From JANMDR01 sp031376425 (GTDB lineage: Bacteria > Pseudomonadota > Gammaproteobacteria > Burkholderiales > Usitatibacteraceae): a stretch of DNA of 9,970 bases. Position numbers and translations under genes: made by a program. Location: contig JANMDR010000198.1 of assembly GCA_031376425.1 (NCBI GenBank), positions 1-9,970 on the forward strand, written 5' to 3'. The notes beneath the pieces are model-generated. The model was not told where the DNA came from and did not search any database. It saw only the letters and a program-made list of their open reading frames with translations. Below are positions 7,851-9,970 of this stretch, piece by piece (the stretch's first letter is position 1; the number at the start of each line of letters is the position of its first letter).

Positions 7851-7912
7851 GCAGGTAACCTACAAAAGCCCATTTTGGTATCTGCTTACCCCTATTTTCG
7901 GTTTTGTTGGCC
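7851..7912 (-). repeat. Diverged direct repeat, copy A
   Basis: The stretch from GGCAGGTAACCTAC through AAAAGCCC, CTTACCCC and TTTTGTTGGCC aligns with 8891-8963 in the same orientation. By eye about three quarters of the bases match, with an 8-base gap. In the other copy this DNA encodes the last ~20 codons of the terminal array gene. Here no gene leads into it, so it is a stranded remnant or a dispersed element. Confidence 0.5.
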
Positions 7913-7956
7913 GGGAGTTCTGTCCGCTGAGCACACGTCGCCAAACAGGGCTGAAG

Positions 7957-8159
7957 TTACTGTTCTTCAAATTTTTCAATCACTAAAATATGGATTTTGC
8001 AATCCTCAATCCGTTTGAGGTAGGGCTGGAAGTTATCGATCTCAACGAGAAAATCCGGTAACCCCCCCTTAAAAACTGCCCGACCATAAGTTTACCCATT
8101 TTCCCTTCCTGATAACTCCAATTATCAGGAAGGATAAAAGAGCGCTTGAACACACGAAA
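7957..8159 (-). pseudogene. Possible decayed gene fragment with frameshift at a G7 tract
   Basis: On the minus strand an open stretch from 8159 reads FRVFKRSFILPDNWSYQEG, then KMGKLMVGQFLRG, and meets a run of seven G (8062-8068). A one-base frame change there continues as LPDFLVEIDNFQPYLKRIED and CKIHILVIEKFEEQ, then TAA at 7957-7959. The composition is protein-like, with charged and hydrophobic residues alternating. With eight G the frame from ATG at 8099 would be intact (about 47 codons), and about 68 codons are open overall. I recognise no family. The opposite strand also has a short open frame, so coding cannot be proven. It may be a relic, a homopolymer miscall or chance. Confidence 0.3.
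8104..8133. repeat. Perfect 12-bp inverted repeat, 6-base loop
   Basis: CCTTCCTGATAA (8104-8115) and TTATCAGGAAGG (8122-8133) are exact complements around the loop CTCCAA. Neither side has a T-tract, so it is not a standard intrinsic terminator. It falls within the possible decayed reading frame on the minus strand. It could be a transcript hairpin or a small operator. Confidence 0.6.
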
Positions 8160-8203
8160 TTATATTTCCTAACACCGCACTTTCAGAGCAAGAAATCGGT
8201 TCT

Positions 8204-8232
8204 TTCTGACCCTACACACTTACGGTGATAAT
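8204..8232 (+). promoter_or_regulatory. Candidate promoter of the small membrane-anchored protein gene
   Basis: GATAAT (8227-8232), one mismatch from consensus, lies about 47 bases before the gene. A weak -35 match TTCTGA (8204-8209) lies 17 bp upstream of it. The -10 is convincing by itself; the -35 is not. Confidence 0.35.
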
Positions 8233-8278
8233 ATCGCGCTAGAGTATTTTAGATTGTTTCAAACTAATTCAAGGCGCA

Positions 8279-8584
8279 ATGATGAAAGCATTAATGATTC
8301 GTTTTGCTGTTTGTTGTTTTCTATTGCTTGCCCTGTGGTTGGCGGTTAAGGTGGGTGCCATCGAATGGGGTACTCAGAAAATAATGGGTTCTTTGGTGAA
8401 GAAAGACGCCACGCAACAAACCACGGCCCTGGCCAATAAGCTGATCGACTCGCCCCATTGTGCACCGTTTCGGGAAACACTTTTAAGGGCGGGCAAGGGT
8501 GCGCCAGCTGAAGGCACCACGCAACATAAAATTTTGCTGGCATATGAAGCAGCTAAAACGGCTGGATGTAAAAAAATAGAATAA
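8279..8584 (+). CDS. Small membrane-anchored protein of unknown function
   Basis: The 101-residue protein has an N-terminal hydrophobic segment (about residues 5-26, MIRFAVCCFLLLALWLAVKV). A soluble domain with two cysteines follows, Cys61 in SPHCAPFRE and Cys97 in TAGCKKIE, which could pair in the periplasm. No Ala-x-Ala cleavage site is clear, so it is probably a single-pass anchor with the C-terminal part outside the cytoplasm. Two adjacent ATGs are possible. AAGG (8271-8274) is 4 bases from the first and 7 from the second (8282), so the second may be used. I recognise no family. It stands alone, convergent with the array gene at 8901, in an otherwise gene-poor region bracketed by the copies of a diverged direct repeat. 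Confidence 0.65.
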   Translation: MMKALMIRFAVCCFLLLALWLAVKVGAIEWGTQKIMGSLVKKDATQQTTALANKLIDSPHCAPFRETLLRAGKGAPAEGTTQHKILLAYEAAKTAGCKKIE

Positions 8585-8900
8585 GTATTATTTATAGGTT
8601 CACCGCAGTTCTCACTGATGTAGGGTAATCTCCTCGTAAAACCAGCTCATTCATAAGTAGAGAGATATGACCTAAAATTAGCTCGTAAAGGCTTTGCGTG
8701 CAGACCAGCCGCTATATTAACTGCCAGATTATGGCGATATTGAAGCAAGGCGACGCAGGCATCCCGGCACCCGCTCTCCGCTGAGAACATGTCTTAAAAT
8801 ACAGTGCAACAGGCAACCACCTTTTCAGGAATAGCAAGCAGCGCTTTAAAGTCTTGCAGTTGCACTGTATGATTATTGAGCAAAGGCACAGGCAGTTAAC
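8585..8900. other. Intergenic region between convergent genes
   Basis: These 316 bases separate the small membrane-anchored protein gene from the end of the tandem array. No coding region is supported. The right part holds a 72-bp segment bounded by a perfect 12-bp inverted repeat (8799-8870) and the start of repeat copy B. TCCGCTGAGnACAnGTC at 8777-8793 also occurs at 7923-7939, a second scrap of similarity with the other flank. No clear T-tailed terminator is seen for either gene. Confidence 0.5.
8799..8870. repeat. 72-bp segment bounded by a perfect 12-bp inverted repeat
   Basis: ATACAGTGCAAC (8799-8810) and GTTGCACTGTAT (8859-8870) are exact complements separated by 48 bases. A shorter nested pair, GCAAG/CTTGC, lies at 8834-8838 and 8853-8857. 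There are no flanking target duplications. It could fold as a long stem-loop in RNA from either convergent gene, or be a miniature inverted-repeat element. The outer boxes break the attC consensus (GTGCAAC has G where a pyrimidine is needed), so a cassette site is not claimed. Confidence 0.55.
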
Positions 8901-8963
8901 CTACAAGACCTGCAAAAGCCCCTTGTGATCTCCGCTCACCCCTTTTAGTTGGTTTTTGTTGGC
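8891..8963 (-). repeat. Diverged direct repeat, copy B
   Basis: This is the counterpart of 7851-7912, beginning GGCAGTTAACCTAC and ending TTTTTGTTGGCA. It overlaps the 3' end of the terminal array gene and supplies its last ~20 codons and stop. The two copies lie about 1.04 kb apart in direct orientation. Confidence 0.5.
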
Positions 8964-9329
8964 ACGATTTTGAGTGCATTCTGCAATACTGTTTTGCTTT
9001 AACTGCCCATAGCTCCGCATGTGCGGCACCTGCGCCGCCAGTTCCCGATAACTCACCAACGCTGCTTCAAGATCACCCCGTGCGGCTTCCCGCGCCCATT
9101 CAACCTCATGCGCAGGGGTGTTGTAAGCGGGGGCGACAATAGCAAGTAAGGCTTCAAATTCTTGCCATTGTGCGCGGGTCTCACTCAATGGGGTTGCTAC
9201 TGCTAATTTAGCCAATCCTAAATGTGCAGGTGCTGCAACAGCACTATCATTAGCAGGATTAGCAGCTTTAGCATTAGCATCGGCAAGATTCGAAACGACC
9301 CCACTGCGAATAAAATCTAATAAGCTCAT
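8901..9329 (-). CDS. Terminal array gene: MSLL-type N-terminal module fused to a unique C-terminal region
   Basis: The 142-residue protein has three parts. Residues 1-50 repeat the module of the upstream units: MSLLDFIRSGVVSNL, an Ala/Asn-rich stretch, then HLGLAKLAVATPLSET. Residues 52-108 are unique and look folded: RAQWQEFEALLAIVAPAYN, a helix around HEVEWAREAARGDLEAALVS, then YRELAAQVPHMRSYG. Residues 109-142 are polar and atypical, and their end is encoded by the dispersed repeat copy B, so the original C-terminus may be lost. I recall MSLL-type Ala/Asn-rich proteins with a similar second half in accessory regions of Proteobacteria, function unknown. There is no signal peptide or membrane segment. 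Its ATG overlaps the stop of the preceding unit (ATGA), so it probably depends on translation of the array. Confidence 0.6.
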   Translation of the reverse strand: MSLLDFIRSGVVSNLADANAKAANPANDSAVAAPAHLGLAKLAVATPLSETRAQWQEFEALLAIVAPAYNTPAHEVEWAREAARGDLEAALVSYRELAAQVPHMRSYGQLKQNSIAECTQNRANKNQLKGVSGDHKGLLQVL

Positions 9330-9508
9330 ATCTCACCATCTTTGGCGGTGTCACTTATGGAGGTTGCTACTGCTAATCCGGCTAATTTAGCTAATCTTAA
9401 ATATGCAAGCGCTTCAATAGCGCCATCATTAGCAGAATTAGCAGGATTAGCATTAGCATCGACAAGATTTGAAACGACCCCACAACGAATAAAATCTAAT
9501 AAGCTCAT
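9326..9508 (-). CDS. Tandem array unit 2 (60 aa, unknown function)
   Basis: MSLLDFIRCGVVSNLVDANA opens a 60-residue frame that ends SISDTAKDGEI. It has the array module only and none of the C-terminal region of the terminal gene. It is three codons shorter than units 3 and 4 in the Ala/Asn-rich stretch (NPANSAND instead of KAAKVAEAAND), an in-frame 9-base difference. Its stop overlaps the ATG of the terminal gene by ATGA, and GGTGAG just before may serve as a ribosome-binding site. Confidence 0.5.
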   Translation of the reverse strand: MSLLDFIRCGVVSNLVDANANPANSANDGAIEALAYLRLAKLAGLAVATSISDTAKDGEI

Positions 9509-9696
9509 ATCTCACCATCTTTGGCGGTTTCACTTATGGGGGTTGCTACTGCTAATCCTGCTAATTTAGCTAATCCTAAATGTACGAGCGCTTCAACAGC
9601 ACCATCATTAGCAGCTTCAGCAACTTTGGCAGCTTTAGCATTAGCATCGACAAGATTTGAAACGACCCCACAGCGGATAAAATCTAATGAGCTCAT
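9505..9696 (-). CDS. Tandem array unit 3 (63 aa, unknown function)
   Basis: The 63-residue frame starts MSSLDFIRCGVVSNL (Ser for Leu at position 3), continues VDANAKAAKVAEAANDGAVE and ends ISETAKDGEI. The middle block HLGLAKLAGLAVATP is a run of Leu/Ala that could form one amphipathic helix, too short and interrupted for a confident membrane segment. Start and stop each overlap a neighbour by ATGA. Coding is supported by frame preservation across copies; expression is unproven. Confidence 0.5.
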   Translation of the reverse strand: MSSLDFIRCGVVSNLVDANAKAAKVAEAANDGAVEALVHLGLAKLAGLAVATPISETAKDGEI

Positions 9697-9884
9697 ATCT
9701 CACCATCTTTGGCGGTTTTACTTATGGGGGTTGCTACTGCTAATCCGGCTAATTTTGCTAATCCTAAATGTGCGATTGCTTCAATAGCATCATCATTAGC
9801 AGCTTCAGCAACTTTGGCAGCTTTAGCATTAGCGTCGGTAAGATTCGAAACGACCACACAGCGAATAAAATCTAACAAGCTCAT
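9693..9884 (-). CDS. Tandem array unit 4 (63 aa, unknown function)
   Basis: The 63-residue frame starts MSLLDFIRCVVVSNL, with Val replacing Gly at position 10, and ends ISKTAKDGEI. It is otherwise very close to unit 3. Several differences between the two are silent or conservative, as expected for a coding repeat. The stop overlaps the ATG of unit 3, and its own ATG overlaps the stop of the partial unit upstream. Confidence 0.5.
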   Translation of the reverse strand: MSLLDFIRCVVVSNLTDANAKAAKVAEAANDDAIEAIAHLGLAKLAGLAVATPISKTAKDGEI

Positions 9885-9970
9885 ATTTCACCAGCTTTGG
9901 CGGTTTCACTTACGGGGGTTGCTAATGCTAATCCTGCTAATTTTGCTAATCCTAAATGTGCAGGTGCTTC
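9881..9970 (-). CDS. Tandem array unit 5, 3' part only
   Basis: The last 29 codons of a further unit are visible, reading EAPAHLGLAKLAGLALATP and then VSETAKAGEI before the TGA that overlaps the ATG of unit 4. Its start lies beyond the window, so the array has at least five members counting the terminal gene. It is slightly more diverged than units 3 and 4 (Ala for Asp in the tail, GATGG changed to GCTGG). Confidence 0.5.
   Translation of the reverse strand, partial: EAPAHLGLAKLAGLALATPVSETAKAGEI

Larger units (their letters stand above)
7810..8278. other. Gene-poor stretch with repeat copy, decayed reading frame and hairpin
   Basis: These 469 bases hold no intact gene. From left to right they contain one copy of a diverged direct repeat (7851-7912), a frameshifted coding-like stretch on the minus strand (7957-8159), a 12-bp perfect hairpin inside that stretch (8104-8133), and the promoter region of the small gene at 8279. 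No tRNA or rRNA is seen. Confidence 0.6.
9326..9970 (-). repeat. Tandem repeat array of ~180-190 bp coding units (continues beyond window)
   Basis: Unit starts on the minus strand lie at 9884, 9696, 9508 and 9329, giving periods of 188, 188 and 179 bp. A further partial unit runs off the right edge. Units 3 and 4 agree at roughly nine bases in ten. All junctions share the sequence GGTGA-ATATGAGC with an ATGA stop/start overlap, and length changes are multiples of three. Within each unit the hexamer ATTAGC (GCTAAT on the plus strand) recurs many times, so a short-period repeat is nested in the long one. Confidence 0.9.

Noticed and set aside
8799..8870. Integron attC site
   Set aside because: The outer boxes GTGCAAC/GTTGCAC break the R-box consensus, inner L boxes are not recognisable, and no cassette-like gene order or integrase is present.
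9342..9787. Plus-strand open frames across the tandem array
   Set aside because: They arise because the repeat is open on both strands. They read through unit boundaries with no ribosome-binding site, while the minus-strand frames have conserved starts, stops and overlaps.
9326..9970. CRISPR array
   Set aside because: The period is ~188 bp with near-identical sequence throughout. There is no short repeat/unique spacer alternation, and the only Cas2-like protein is VapD.

Overview
The window reads as proteobacterial chromosome, most likely betaproteobacterial (Nitrosomonadales-like). This is inferred from the large single-chain PurL, the divergent ygfX/ygfZ pair, and moderate GC with Proteobacteria-style ribosome-binding and promoter sequences. 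I could not run a search to confirm the taxon. The left 7.8 kb is ordinary, densely coding housekeeping sequence. The right 2.2 kb is gene-poor and repeat-rich, and looks accessory.

Layout, left to right. Positions 1-3538 (minus) hold purL of de novo purine synthesis, cut by the window edge just after its glutaminase nucleophile. Upstream on the same strand is a two-helix membrane protein of the YgfX/CptA type (3630-4244). Divergent from it is ygfZ (4333-5370, plus), a folate-binding protein of Fe-S cluster maintenance. Next comes a compact two-gene operon (5449-5927) encoding a DUF5397/VapX-like small protein and the Cas2-fold ribonuclease VapD, probably a toxin-antitoxin pair. Then follow a cytosolic-looking alpha/beta-hydrolase of the PGAP1-like lipase type (6033-7223) and a secreted thioredoxin-fold protein with a WCGDC active site (7288-7809).

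From 7810 to 8900 the sequence is mostly non-coding. It holds one small membrane-anchored protein gene (8279-8584), an apparent decayed and frameshifted reading frame on the minus strand, two strong inverted repeats, and a diverged direct repeat whose copies (7851-7912 and 8891-8963) bracket the region.

The most unusual part is the right end (8901-9970 and beyond, minus strand). It is a tandem array of about 180-190 bp units, each a complete 60-63 residue reading frame starting MSxLDFIR and ending near GEI. The stop codon of each unit overlaps the start of the next in an ATGA. Three complete short units and one partial unit lie upstream of a longer terminal gene (142 aa) that carries the same N-terminal module fused to a unique C-terminal region. 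The array continues past the window edge. I recognise the style of these Ala/Asn-rich MSLL proteins from accessory regions of Proteobacteria but know no function for them. The overlapping, in-frame tandem amplification is the best candidate here for something undescribed.
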